Position numbers and translations under genes: made by a program. Below are positions 1-6,950 of a DNA stretch of 22,790 bases, in pieces. The DNA is from Candidatus Zixiibacteriota bacterium (lineage in GTDB: Bacteria; RBG-13-66-14; B26-G2; WVWN01): contig JAUWLW010000042.1 of the NCBI GenBank assembly GCA_030613505.1, forward strand, positions 1 to 22,790, given 5' to 3'. The notes below the pieces were generated by a model that saw only the letters and a list, made by a program, of their open reading frames with translations, ran no database searches and was not told the origin of the DNA. How positions within the stretch are numbered: the stretch's first letter is position 1; every line of letters begins with the position of its first letter.

Positions 1-2280
1 CTCGAGCCAGTAGTAATAATCGTCGCCGTTCTCGAGCGGCGTATCCACGAAAGTGAAAGGAGACTCGCCCGCGATAAGGTCGTCGTTCACTTTGACCGGG
101 CCGCTCGAGCCGCCGCCCACGGCCTCGGCCGCGGCCGGCCCTTTCGCCCGGTATAAATTCCAACCGACTACTTCCCTATTCGTAGCCGCGCGCCAGGAGA
201 GCGTTACGCGTCGTTCGCCGGCCCGGGCCCCGAATTCGCGCGCCAGCGGCCCCGACCCGCCCGGGTTATGGCCGCCGTAGTCGCGGCCCGGCGACGCAGG
301 AGTGGGGGGCCGCCACGCCGGCCTGTAAAATGGCATTAACGGGTCGCCCACCAGGACGTACCTTATCAGCGAATCGCCGCGGATGCGGTGAGCGGGGAAT
401 ATCTCGGATACTTGGGCCGTGGCAAAGCAGAGCGCCTCGCCCAAGGTATATCGGCGCTTTAGGAGGCGGTTGACGTACGATATCCAGAACCAACCGGACG
501 ACGGCGCCCCCACCGGCGTGTACGACGAAATGGACGCCGCGCCCAGGTGCCGCATCACGACCGCGTTCATCTCGCCGGCGCCGAGCGAACACGCGTTGAA
601 CGCCGCGACGAGACCCGGGCTCGTGTTCGGCATCTCGTCCCAGCGATTGTAGGAGAACGACTCGCCGTCGAAGTTCACGAAACCGGACGACCCGCCGGGC
701 CAGTCTCGTTTACCCCAGGGAACGTTCTGCGCGACGCCGGTGTCCTGGTCGAACGGATATATACAGTCCTTCGAGCCGTGGCTCGAGCAGTAGAAGAAAG
801 CCGTCCCGAGATTTACGTCCTTCTGGAAACCGAAGAGGTCCTCGTCGGGGACGAACGGATGCGGGGGGCCTTCTCCCGCCCGGCGGCCGTCGTGGACGAC
901 GGCCTCGTAACCCCCCTCGCGGAAATCCATAAATACGCCCGGGTCGTCGAAGCCGCCGCCGCGGCATCCTAATACTTCGTTGACTTTGTGAAGTTTGCCG
1001 TAATTGTCCTTGAACGTATCCGGGCACGTAACGACGTTGTGGGCCATGTACGAGACGCCGCAGAACGTGACGTGCCCCGGCCTCGGGTTGGCGAATATGA
1101 GGGCACGGTAGGCGGATGTCATATTTACGGACGCGAGGCTCTCCGCCGGCGGATTGACGAAGCGGCCCGGCGCGGCGCCGCGCTCGTCCGGGGTCTCCGT
1201 GTCACCTATTATCGCGCGGTCGAAGGCGTAAGAAAGGCTCCCCTCGCCGAACGCGGGCGCGAAGGTCAGGACGTACTCGAGCTGGCGAGGGTCCGTACCG
1301 CCCAAGGCCTCGAGCCAACCGTAAAACCGGTCCGCTACGGCCTGCTCGCCGGCGAGCACCGACGCCGGAAATACGTACGGCTCGAGCAGCTTCTCGCGGC
1401 TCTCGGGGACGTGCGCCCGTTCCAATTCCCACGCGCTGGAGCTCAACGCCGTTATATCCGCGGGGATTTCCAGGACGAAGCCGCCGTAGCGCGCCGCGGC
1501 CAGCGCCGCCGGCGCCGCCATCCGCCGGCCCCGGAAACAACACAGTACCGGCGGCGCCGGGTCCGTGAGGTCGTTGACGTAGGTGACGACGTCGCGCTCC
1601 GTCTTTAGGTCGGCGACGACGCCGACGCCGCGAGCGGCGAGCGCGGCGTTGACCGAGGGCGGCAACGCGTCGCCTATCTCGACCACGACCGCTTTCGATG
1701 GCGCGAGGTATCCGATAAATTTCAACGTCTCGAGGGAAAAGCCCGACGGCTCGGCGTAGAAGAGCGGCGCGTTCAGGTAAGCGGCGACGGAGGCGGCGTT
1801 GGCGGCGCTCTCGACGTCGCGGACCGTCGGCTTCGCGACGTACGGCGCGACGACGACGTACTCGCTCTCGAGCCAATCGCGCGAGAGCTCGCAAGCGACG
1901 CGGGGCGGCGGCCCGATTATCTCCCGGACGCCCTCTTCGCCCAAGCCGAAATATTTCCGGGTATACTCGACGTCGGCCGGGGCCACGCCGCCCACGGCGA
2001 CGAGCTGTTTCAGGCCGCCGCGGCCGTCGAGGTATTTCTTATAAGCCTCGAAGAAGCGCTTAACGGTTTCGTTGCCGATGGCGTCGGCCAGGACCGGCGC
2101 CTGGTACGTGTCGCCGCCGTGGCGGAAGACGAAGGCCGGCGCCGCGGCGAAGTAATTATAAAGGGAGTCGGCGCCGGCGTCGTCGTGGACGAGGGCGAGG
2201 CGCGGCATAGGCCGCCAACCGGCGGAGGCCGCGCCGGCCAAAATAAAAATTAGGGCCGCGATGCGAAATAGAGAGCGCAC
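1..2280 (-). CDS. Secreted C25-like (gingipain/caspase-fold) cysteine peptidase, 3' end outside window
   Basis: The frame is open for 760 codons from a GTG at 2280 to the window edge, so the C-terminus is missing. The GTG start gives a clean signal peptide (MRSLFRIAALIFILAGAASA, then GWRP); the next ATG (codon 25) would lose it. The probable clan CD catalytic pair is His501 in a hydrophobic strand ending SSHGS and Cys564 in AAFNACSLGAG. A segment near residue 645 reading YVLVGDPLMPFY is typical of the end of C25 catalytic domains. From about residue 680 a fibronectin-III-like module follows (LSWRAA, GWNLYR, DYYYWLE), as often seen before sorting domains in secreted proteins of FCB-type bacteria. 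Family knowledge suggests an exported endopeptidase cleaving after Arg or Lys, or a processing or secretion-linked protease; the substrate cannot be read. C25-like membership is fairly firm, activity is inferred. Confidence 0.8.
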   Translation of the reverse strand, partial: MRSLFRIAALIFILAGAASAGWRPMPRLALVHDDAGADSLYNYFAAAPAFVFRHGGDTYQAPVLADAIGNETVKRFFEAYKKYLDGRGGLKQLVAVGGVAPADVEYTRKYFGLGEEGVREIIGPPPRVACELSRDWLESEYVVVAPYVAKPTVRDVESAANAASVAAYLNAPLFYAEPSGFSLETLKFIGYLAPSKAVVVEIGDALPPSVNAALAARGVGVVADLKTERDVVTYVNDLTDPAPPVLCCFRGRRMAAPAALAAARYGGFVLEIPADITALSSSAWELERAHVPESREKLLEPYVFPASVLAGEQAVADRFYGWLEALGGTDPRQLEYVLTFAPAFGEGSLSYAFDRAIIGDTETPDERGAAPGRFVNPPAESLASVNMTSAYRALIFANPRPGHVTFCGVSYMAHNVVTCPDTFKDNYGKLHKVNEVLGCRGGGFDDPGVFMDFREGGYEAVVHDGRRAGEGPPHPFVPDEDLFGFQKDVNLGTAFFYCSSHGSKDCIYPFDQDTGVAQNVPWGKRDWPGGSSGFVNFDGESFSYNRWDEMPNTSPGLVAAFNACSLGAGEMNAVVMRHLGAASISSYTPVGAPSSGWFWISYVNRLLKRRYTLGEALCFATAQVSEIFPAHRIRGDSLIRYVLVGDPLMPFYRPAWRPPTPASPGRDYGGHNPGGSGPLAREFGARAGERRVTLSWRAATNREVVGWNLYRAKGPAAAEAVGGGSSGPVKVNDDLIAGESPFTFVDTPLENGDDYYYWLE

Positions 2281-2286
2281 GGGTAT

Positions 2287-2315
2287 ATTTTACCACGGCC
2301 TCGTACTCTCCGCAA
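2287..2315 (-). promoter_or_regulatory. Promoter of the C25-like peptidase gene, apparently leaderless
   Basis: On the minus strand a TTGCGG box (2310-2315) is followed after 17 bp by TAAAAT (2287-2292). The expected transcription start, about seven bases further on, falls at or next to the GTG start codon at 2280. No Shine-Dalgarno sequence precedes the GTG. The same TTGCGG box with a 17-bp spacer occurs upstream of mreB in this window. Confidence 0.55.
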
Positions 2316-2340
2316 CAAACGCCGGTACTTTGAAGGCTTT

Positions 2341-2370
2341 AACGTTGAAACGGAAAACGTTGACACGTAA
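2341..2370 (+). repeat. Tandem 15-bp direct repeat at the R-M promoter (possible operator)
   Basis: Two adjacent 15-mers, AACGTTGAAACGGAA (2341-2355) and AACGTTGACACGTAA (2356-2370), agree at 13 of 15 positions. The second copy contains the -35 hexamer of the methyltransferase promoter. The placement would suit a repressor or activator site. No controller (C) protein gene is visible beside the operon, so the binding factor is unknown. Confidence 0.45.
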
Positions 2371-2388
2371 AACCGGCGATGGTATATT
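2360..2388 (+). promoter_or_regulatory. Promoter of the restriction-modification operon
   Basis: A consensus TTGACA (2360-2365), 17-bp spacer and TATATT (2383-2388) predict a start near 2395 and a leader of about 32 nt before the methyltransferase ATG. The -35 box is embedded in the second unit of a tandem repeat. Confidence 0.75.
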
Positions 2389-2426
2389 TGGTTTGGTGGA
2401 GCATAGTATCCACGTGCTAAAGAATA

Positions 2427-3377
2427 ATGACCCAAAAAACCTCAGCCAAGCCGGTAACATTTGAAGACCTCGACGCCTTTTTGGAAAAAAACGATTGCGT
2501 CGTTATCGAAGACAAAAAAATCAAATTGGACGGCGCCCGCCGTAAGAAAAAATTACAACCCGAGGAATTCAAGTTAGAAACGTCAACGGTCTGGAGCTTC
2601 CCTAAAAGAGGTAATTGGGCGACCCATAAGGCGAATTTCCGCGGCAACTGGGCCCCTCAAATCGCCCGTAACATCATCGAACGCTACAGCGAACCCGGCG
2701 ATACCGTTTTGGATATGATGGTGGGGGGAGGTACTACGCTTGTCGAATGCGTGCTTACGGGGCGAAAAGGCGTAGGCGTGGACATAAACAAGGACGCCCT
2801 GATGGTAACGCTCGATCGCCTCAAGTTTATGCGGGATTCGGATGACGAACAAATCCGCGATATCCAAATCGATATTTACAAGGGTGACGCGCGGGACCTG
2901 AATTTCGTCGGAGACGAAGCGATAGACTTGATAGCGACCCACCCTCCGTACGCCAACATAATTAAATATTCAAAAAATAACGCGCCCGAAAACGCCGGCG
3001 ATCTATCTAAACTGAACAAAATCGAAACCTTCGTCGAACAAATAGGTGGCGTCGCCGACGAGGCGTACCGGGTCTTAAAACCCGGGAAATACTGCGCAAT
3101 TCTAATCGGCGATACGCGGATAAATAAGCACTACGTACCTATCGCCTACCGCGTCATGGGCCAATTCCTAAAAACCGGTTTTATCCTCAAAGAAGATATT
3201 ATTAAAGCGCAATGGAACACCCAAACCGAAACGTTGTGGTCCAAACTATCCGCCAAGTACAACTTTTTACTAATATTACACGAACACCTGTTTATATTCA
3301 GGAAACCCGAGGCGGGGGAAAAATTAAAAAAATACAAATATAGTATGCTTAACGCCGAAGGGGAGCAGGGCGAATAA
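2427..3377 (+). CDS. Type II N4/N6 DNA methyltransferase
   Basis: A 316-residue SAM-dependent DNA amino-methyltransferase of the N6_N4_Mtase kind. In order: an FRGNWAPQIARNIIERYS segment (about 71-88, motif X-like), SAM-binding motif I DMMVGGGTTLVE (96-107), VGVDINKDAL (117-125, motif II) and the catalytic THPPY (171-175, motif IV). This is followed by a C-terminal half rich in hydrophobic strands, including RVLKPGKYCAILIGDTR. Motif X and I preceding IV argues against the beta class. The product should methylate adenine N6 or cytosine N4 and protect DNA from its partner. The stop overlaps the next start (TAATG), implying translational coupling to the PD-(D/E)XK protein. The Shine-Dalgarno is weak (AAAG). 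The gene is visibly AT-richer than the flanking housekeeping genes, consistent with horizontal acquisition. The recognition sequence cannot be predicted. Confidence 0.88.
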   Translation: MTQKTSAKPVTFEDLDAFLEKNDCVVIEDKKIKLDGARRKKKLQPEEFKLETSTVWSFPKRGNWATHKANFRGNWAPQIARNIIERYSEPGDTVLDMMVGGGTTLVECVLTGRKGVGVDINKDALMVTLDRLKFMRDSDDEQIRDIQIDIYKGDARDLNFVGDEAIDLIATHPPYANIIKYSKNNAPENAGDLSKLNKIETFVEQIGGVADEAYRVLKPGKYCAILIGDTRINKHYVPIAYRVMGQFLKTGFILKEDIIKAQWNTQTETLWSKLSAKYNFLLILHEHLFIFRKPEAGEKLKKYKYSMLNAEGEQGE

Positions 3378-3829
3378 TGAAAGCTAACGAATACCGGGAC
3401 GCTACAGCTAAATATTTAGCCCGGCGTTACGCGGAAGACGGCCTTGAAGTTTTTACCGAAGTCGGATTAGGCACGTCCATCGTTGGGAAGAAGAGGAAGC
3501 TAGACGTATTAATCCTCGATAATAATACCGGGAAATCTTTCGGGTTGGAGTGTAAAGTGCAAATGGTGAGCGGTACCGCGGAGGAGAAATTATACTTCGC
3601 TTTGGAAGACATTAAAGCTATGCCGATACCGGGGGCCGTAGTATACTACGGCGGCGGTTTCACCGAGGCCTTTCTACACATGCTGGCCGCTTCCCCGTAC
3701 GCGGTATATTGTAAGCCGCCGGGTTGCGGCGAAGGAAACTCGGAAACCGACGAGTTGGATACGCTACTCGACATCCACTTCGGCCTGTTGCGCCGGCGGG
3801 TATCGGACGATAGGAAAATAACGCCTTAA
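3377..3829 (+). CDS. PD-(D/E)XK endonuclease, restriction partner of the methyltransferase
   Basis: A small 150-residue protein with a readable PD-(D/E)XK core: KLDVLIL places Asp43 on the first strand, and GLECKVQ places Glu58 and Lys60 (ECK) after a 14-residue connection; Glu28 could be the helix glutamate. SGTAEEKL (65-72) directly after the ECK strand is a feature I associate with single-domain nucleases of this superfamily. Its start overlaps the methyltransferase stop by one base, the usual type II R-M layout, so it is most likely the cognate restriction enzyme cleaving unmethylated sites. No separate DNA-recognition domain is visible, so specificity must reside in the compact fold or in a dimer. 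It could instead be a nicking or repair nuclease (for example Vsr- or HJC-like), but the operon makes restriction the best reading. The specific subfamily is not assigned. Confidence 0.8.
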   Translation: MKANEYRDATAKYLARRYAEDGLEVFTEVGLGTSIVGKKRKLDVLILDNNTGKSFGLECKVQMVSGTAEEKLYFALEDIKAMPIPGAVVYYGGGFTEAFLHMLAASPYAVYCKPPGCGEGNSETDELDTLLDIHFGLLRRRVSDDRKITP

Positions 3830-3846
3830 AGTTTTTTACACTGTAC

Positions 3847-3920
3847 GGGCGATTAGCTCAGTTGGCTAGAGCGCCTGCCTTACAAGCAGGAGGTCGGAGG
3901 TTCAAGTCCCCCATCGCCCA
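3847..3920 (+). tRNA. tRNA-Val (anticodon TAC)
   Basis: A full cloverleaf can be drawn: acceptor GGGCGAT/ATCGCCC (7 bp), D-arm GCTC/GAGC, anticodon stem CCTGC/GCAGG with loop CTTACAA (anticodon TAC, reading GTN valine codons), variable AGGTC, and T-loop TTCAAGT. The discriminator is A and no CCA is encoded. One oddity: the T-stem GGAGG/CCCCC carries an A-C mismatch in its middle pair (3898/3910). It lies 17 bp after the restriction gene with no clear promoter of its own, so it may be read from the R-M operon. Its 3' 44 nt are duplicated at 6951-6994. Confidence 0.95.
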
Positions 3921-3930
3921 AAATAATCAA

Positions 3931-3954
3931 GGGCCCGCGAGGGCCCTTTTTTAT
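3931..3954 (+). terminator. Intrinsic terminator after tRNA-Val
   Basis: GGGCCC-GCGA-GGGCCC followed by TTTTTTATT. The complementary strand also ends in a T-rich run, so it may serve the convergent NHL gene too. Confidence 0.88.
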
Positions 3955-3964
3955 TACAGGATAT

Positions 3965-3986
3965 TTTCTGCCATATTTCTGCCATA
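3965..3986 (+). repeat. Perfect tandem 11-bp repeat beside the tRNA (possible integrase arm-type sites)
   Basis: TTTCTGCCATA occurs twice head to tail, 44 bp downstream of the tRNA-Val 3' end and just past the NHL gene stop. Short direct repeats close to a tRNA 3' end are where tyrosine-integrase arm-binding sites usually lie. No integrase gene is present, so this is only suggestive. Confidence 0.4.
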
Positions 3987-3993
3987 AATCTCC

Positions 3994-4920
3994 CTACCTA
4001 AAAAGCGCCTTAACCTTCCCGAGCGATTCGGGGAAAACGGCGTCCCCTATCCAGCGGAAGTATTGGATGCGGTTGTTATAACAGTCGCTGACGTACGCGC
4101 GGGCACCCGTCGGCGAGATACCGACATCAACAGGCAGGTTGAACCCCGAACGCCACATACCGAGGAAGGAACCCGTGGCGGTGAAGTATTGGACGCGGTA
4201 ATTCTGGGTATCGACCACGTTAACGTTGCCGTTCGGCCGGAAAGCTATCCCATGAGGGTCGTAGAATTGGCCGGCACCGGCCCCACGTGAGCCCCACTTG
4301 CCGAGGAAGGACCCAGCGCCGGAGAAGTATTGTATACGGTAGTTATGAGTATCAGCTACATAAACGTTGCCGTTAGGCGCAACGCCTAAATCACGGGGAT
4401 AATCGAATTGGCCGTCGCCCGTTCCGGTCGTACCCCACTTGCCGCGGAAGGAACCCGTCGAGGTGAAGTATTGAACGCGGTCGTTAAGGGAGTCGGCGAC
4501 GTAAACGCGGCCGCGCCGCGCGACGGCTACGCCGCCAGGATAATTAAACTCGCCGTCCCCGGAGCCGAGCTTGCCCCACTTGCCAAGGAAGGAGCCGCTC
4601 GAGGTAAAGTATTGGATGCGGTTGTTATTTTGGTCGGCGACATAAATGTTTCCGTTCGGCCCAACGGTTACGCCCCTCGGACGAAAGAACTGGCTGTTAC
4701 CCGTGCCTAAAGAACCCCACTTACCGAGGGAGGAACCCGTGGCGGTGAAGTATTGGACGCGGTGGTTTTCTGAATCGACGACGTAAACGTTACCGTTCGG
4801 CGTAACGGCTACGCCTCTCGGATAATGGAGTCCGCCGTACCACATGCCTTCGTACACCCAGCTGCCGCAGGCCGCGGCGGCGACCGCCGTAACCGCTACG
4901 ATAACTAAAACCCTTTTCAT
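3994..4920 (-). CDS. NHL-repeat beta-propeller lipoprotein
   Basis: A 308-residue exported protein. The ATG at 4920 was chosen because an ideal AGGAGGT lies eight bases upstream; an upstream in-frame ATG lacks this. The N-terminus MKRVLVIVAVTAVAAAAC reads as a lipoprotein signal with a lipobox-like AAAC. The rest is six NHL repeats of about 47 residues (PRGVAVTPNGNVYVVDSENHRVQYF, then ATGS..GKWG..G.G..QF, and variants), enough to close one six-bladed propeller. NHL propellers bind proteins, RNA or ligands as scaffolds; this one should face the periplasm or outside, and its partner is unknown. The fifth blade has NVNVVD for the usual NVYVAD. The DNA repeat period of about 141 bp follows from the blades. 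The gene stands alone between two GGGCCC-type terminators and has a long structured leader. Confidence 0.88.
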   Translation of the reverse strand: MKRVLVIVAVTAVAAAACGSWVYEGMWYGGLHYPRGVAVTPNGNVYVVDSENHRVQYFTATGSSLGKWGSLGTGNSQFFRPRGVTVGPNGNIYVADQNNNRIQYFTSSGSFLGKWGKLGSGDGEFNYPGGVAVARRGRVYVADSLNDRVQYFTSTGSFRGKWGTTGTGDGQFDYPRDLGVAPNGNVYVADTHNYRIQYFSGAGSFLGKWGSRGAGAGQFYDPHGIAFRPNGNVNVVDTQNYRVQYFTATGSFLGMWRSGFNLPVDVGISPTGARAYVSDCYNNRIQYFRWIGDAVFPESLGKVKALFR

Positions 4921-4980
4921 CGTTCGACCTCCTGCTTTATAAGGAGCGCTCTCCAAAGAGCCGCGTTAGGTTAAGACTAA

Positions 4981-5132
4981 ATAGAAAACCCAGGCCGGCC
5001 TTTAGCCGAACCTGGGTAGTATTTCGTAACGCGCGGCGCGCGAGGCGCCGTGCCATACCAAACTTATTTCTCCCGACCCAGGCATACCTCACCCCTAGAA
5101 ATTATTCCGCCCGGTTACGTATACCTTCTCCC
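4981..5132 (-). promoter_or_regulatory. Candidate structured leader RNA (attenuator or riboswitch-like) upstream of the NHL gene
   Basis: Read on the minus strand, the leader can form a closing stem, GUAUACGUAAC (5114-5124) with GUUACGAAAUAC (5019-5030), around two inner stems: AUUUCU/AGAAAU (5097-5102/5066-5071) and CGGCGC/GCGCCG (5045-5050/5034-5039). Directly after it comes a terminator-like hairpin, ACCCAGG (5011-5017) with CCUGGGU (4988-4994), reinforced by CGGC/GCCG inside and followed by UUUCUAU. A second CCUGGGU (5076-5082), inside the multibranched part, could pair with the same ACCCAGG. Mutually exclusive helices of this kind are how attenuating riboswitches work. It matches no riboswitch class I can recall, and no ligand can be named. 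The 60 nt before the ATG hold another small hairpin (GCUCU/AGAGC). Confidence 0.45.
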
Positions 5133-5139
5133 AGAGCCA

Positions 5140-5167
5140 ATATTATATAACGCGGAGTTTTAGTCAA
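5140..5167 (-). promoter_or_regulatory. Promoter of the NHL lipoprotein gene
   Basis: TTGACT (5162-5167), 16-bp spacer and TAATAT (5140-5145) on the minus strand. The predicted start near 5133 gives a leader of about 210 nt, unusually long for this window, which otherwise favours very short leaders. Confidence 0.6.
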
Positions 5168-5246
5168 GCATAAAATATCTCAACCTCAACCATTTTGGTA
5201 ATGTATATAATGAACTCCATTCTCGCCGGCCTCGCGGACGAACGGG

Positions 5247-5276
5247 AATAAAAAGGGCCCGGGAGGGCCCTTTTTA
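5247..5276 (+). terminator. Bidirectional intrinsic terminator hairpin
   Basis: AAAAAGGGCCC-GGGA-GGGCCCTTTTT is flanked by A and T runs on both sides, so it can act on either strand. It nearly duplicates the tRNA-Val terminator (same GGGCCC stem). No convincing gene ends here on the plus strand; it probably insulates the divergent NHL and radical SAM transcription units. The stretch from 4921 to 5550 otherwise holds the NHL leader, both promoters and the radical SAM leader. Confidence 0.8.
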
Positions 5277-5323
5277 ATTAGCGACCGGGCCGGGCCGCAT
5301 TTCGGCGCGGGCCGGGAAAAAGC

Positions 5324-5352
5324 TTGACAAAGACCTTGCCGTATACTATAAA
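5324..5352 (+). promoter_or_regulatory. Promoter of the radical SAM gene with long leader
   Basis: TTGACA (5324-5329), 17-bp spacer, TATAAA (5347-5352), predicted start near 5359. The leader of about 190 nt to the ATG at 5550 can form a GACGGCGG/CCGCCGTC stem from bases in 5366-5431, but there is no terminator-like hairpin in it. Confidence 0.7.
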
Positions 5353-5549
5353 ATTAGAACAAGCGGACGGCGGTGCGCGTTCGCTTCGCTCATATCCAAA
5401 GGGCGCCGCAACTTAACCGCCCGCCGTCGCCGCGGATAATCGTTTATTATACCCGCGCTAACGTCAGGCCGATACCTACCCCCGGTCGCACCAAAAGGGC
5501 GCGTGCAAACTCGCCGCGTAAAAATCGCGCGGCATAAAAAAGGAACCCG

Positions 5550-6929
5550 ATGAAAGCCACGTCCACCAACCCCCGCGTCCTTCTATGCACCTCGTACCGA
5601 CGCTCCCGCGGCGACTACCTGGACTTCCTGGGGGGCGCCACGCGGGGCCTCCCCAAGTTGAGCTCGCCGTGCCGGCTCAGCCCGGGCCTGCGCTTCATCA
5701 AACAAAACGTCCCCGAGGTCGAGATACTCGAGTATCCGCTGTGGCACGAGTACGTCGCGAAGCTGAAAGAAGGCTGGGATATTGTCGGCTTCAGCGCCTA
5801 CCAACGCGACATCGCCGAAATAGAGAGTATGGCCGAGGAGGCGCGGCGGCAAGGCGTGGACGAAACGTGGGCCGGCAACTTCGGCGTGCTGGACGACAAG
5901 GTCCCGAGTATGGTGGACCGGACATTCGTCGGCCCCGCGGAGGACTCCATCGCGCGGTTTTTCGGCCACAGCGTCCCCGACGAAGACATCGAACATCCGG
6001 CGATGATGGTGCACGTATCGCTGCGCCCCGGGAACATACGGCACTTTTCCGCGGGTTTGCTTTACACCCAGCGCGGCTGCCCGTACAAGTGTACCTTCTG
6101 CCAGACGCCGGCGTTCGACAAGCGGCGCTTCTCGATCAACTACGAAAGCATCGAGCGCGTCCTGCGTTATTACCGAAAGATCGGCATTAAATATATCTTC
6201 GTCATGGATGAAATCTTCGGCGCGGATAAGCGGTTCACCGACAGCGTGACCCAACTCCTCAGCCGTTATAACTTCCACTGGCTGGCCCAATCCCGCGCGT
6301 CGCTCTTCCTGCACAACCTCGACGAATGGTACGAACGCGGCCTGCGCATTACGCTCGTCGGCGTAGAGTCCATGTCCCAAAAGGCCCTCGAGTCGATCAA
6401 TAAAAAGCAAAGCGTCGAAGAGGTTGCGGCGTTCGCGCGGCGCACCGCGGAAAAGCCGGGCATGTTCCGCTTCGCCTACTACCTCATTGGTTACGAGGGC
6501 ATGAACGCGGAGGAGACGCTCCGCGACGCGCAGCTCCTCAATGAATTAGGTTTCGACTCGAGCGGCGTGTGCGTCCTCACCCCCTACCCGCAGACGCCGT
6601 TGTGGGACCGATTGGAGGCCGAATACGGCACCTTCGACCCGACGTACGCCCATTATAATTCGAAGCACCTGGTATGGAACAACCCCCACATCTCGGCCGC
6701 GGAGATGCAAACCCTTTTGACTTCCGTAGTAAACCTGCTCAACAACCGCGCCGCCATCTACGCCAAGATATTCACTCGGCTCCTGTGGCCCGGCCTTAGT
6801 CTGTCGAAACCCGCCCTCCTCTGGCGTAACCTGGTCAAGGTCCCGGTCTCGAGTTACTTCATAAACGACCGTAAGCAGTTCTTCTTTCCCAAGCTCGGCG
6901 CCGACCGCCCCGGGTCGGTTTCGCCCTGA
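5550..6929 (+). CDS. Radical SAM protein with degenerate B12-binding-like N-terminal domain
   Basis: A 459-residue protein. Residues about 8-150 look like the Rossmann-type domain found ahead of radical SAM cores in the B12-binding subfamily (VLLCTS strand, GWDIVGFSAYQRDIAEIE, VDRTFVGPAEDSI), but the cobalamin DxHxxG signature is absent. The radical SAM cluster motif is RGCPYKCTFCQ with Cys177, Cys181 and Cys184, followed by a TIM-barrel-like region (YIFVMDEIFG, ITLVGVESMS, FAYYLIGYEGM). The C-terminus (about 370-459) has no known domain. It should bind a 4Fe-4S cluster and cleave SAM to a 5'-deoxyadenosyl radical in the cytoplasm; the substrate is unknown. Relatives act in methylthiolation, ring formation and lipid or cofactor modification. 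AAGGA eight bases upstream supports the start. It is a single-gene unit, and a tRNA fragment and terminator follow it. Confidence 0.85.
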   Translation: MKATSTNPRVLLCTSYRRSRGDYLDFLGGATRGLPKLSSPCRLSPGLRFIKQNVPEVEILEYPLWHEYVAKLKEGWDIVGFSAYQRDIAEIESMAEEARRQGVDETWAGNFGVLDDKVPSMVDRTFVGPAEDSIARFFGHSVPDEDIEHPAMMVHVSLRPGNIRHFSAGLLYTQRGCPYKCTFCQTPAFDKRRFSINYESIERVLRYYRKIGIKYIFVMDEIFGADKRFTDSVTQLLSRYNFHWLAQSRASLFLHNLDEWYERGLRITLVGVESMSQKALESINKKQSVEEVAAFARRTAEKPGMFRFAYYLIGYEGMNAEETLRDAQLLNELGFDSSGVCVLTPYPQTPLWDRLEAEYGTFDPTYAHYNSKHLVWNNPHISAAEMQTLLTSVVNLLNNRAAIYAKIFTRLLWPGLSLSKPALLWRNLVKVPVSSYFINDRKQFFFPKLGADRPGSVSP

Positions 6930-6950
6930 GGAGGCCGCGGCGGATGAACC

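Noticed and set aside
988-1608. Plus-strand open frame inside the C25 peptidase
   Set aside because: Arginine-rich shadow product; the minus frame is open for 760 codons with a signal peptide and catalytic motifs.
4063-4860. Regular repeats of about 141 bp that might be a minisatellite or CRISPR-like array
   Set aside because: They are the coding repeats of the six NHL blades on the minus strand, with divergence at silent positions.
5201-5251. Micro-ORF of 14-17 codons (two in-frame ATGs) ending right at the GGGCCC terminator, with a TATAAT-like string at its start
   Set aside because: No ribosome site, no -35 box, and the TATAAT overlaps the ATG; more likely chance sequence next to a bidirectional terminator.
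5359-5549. Riboswitch in the radical SAM leader
   Set aside because: Only one convincing stem and no terminator or ribosome-site sequestering helix seen.
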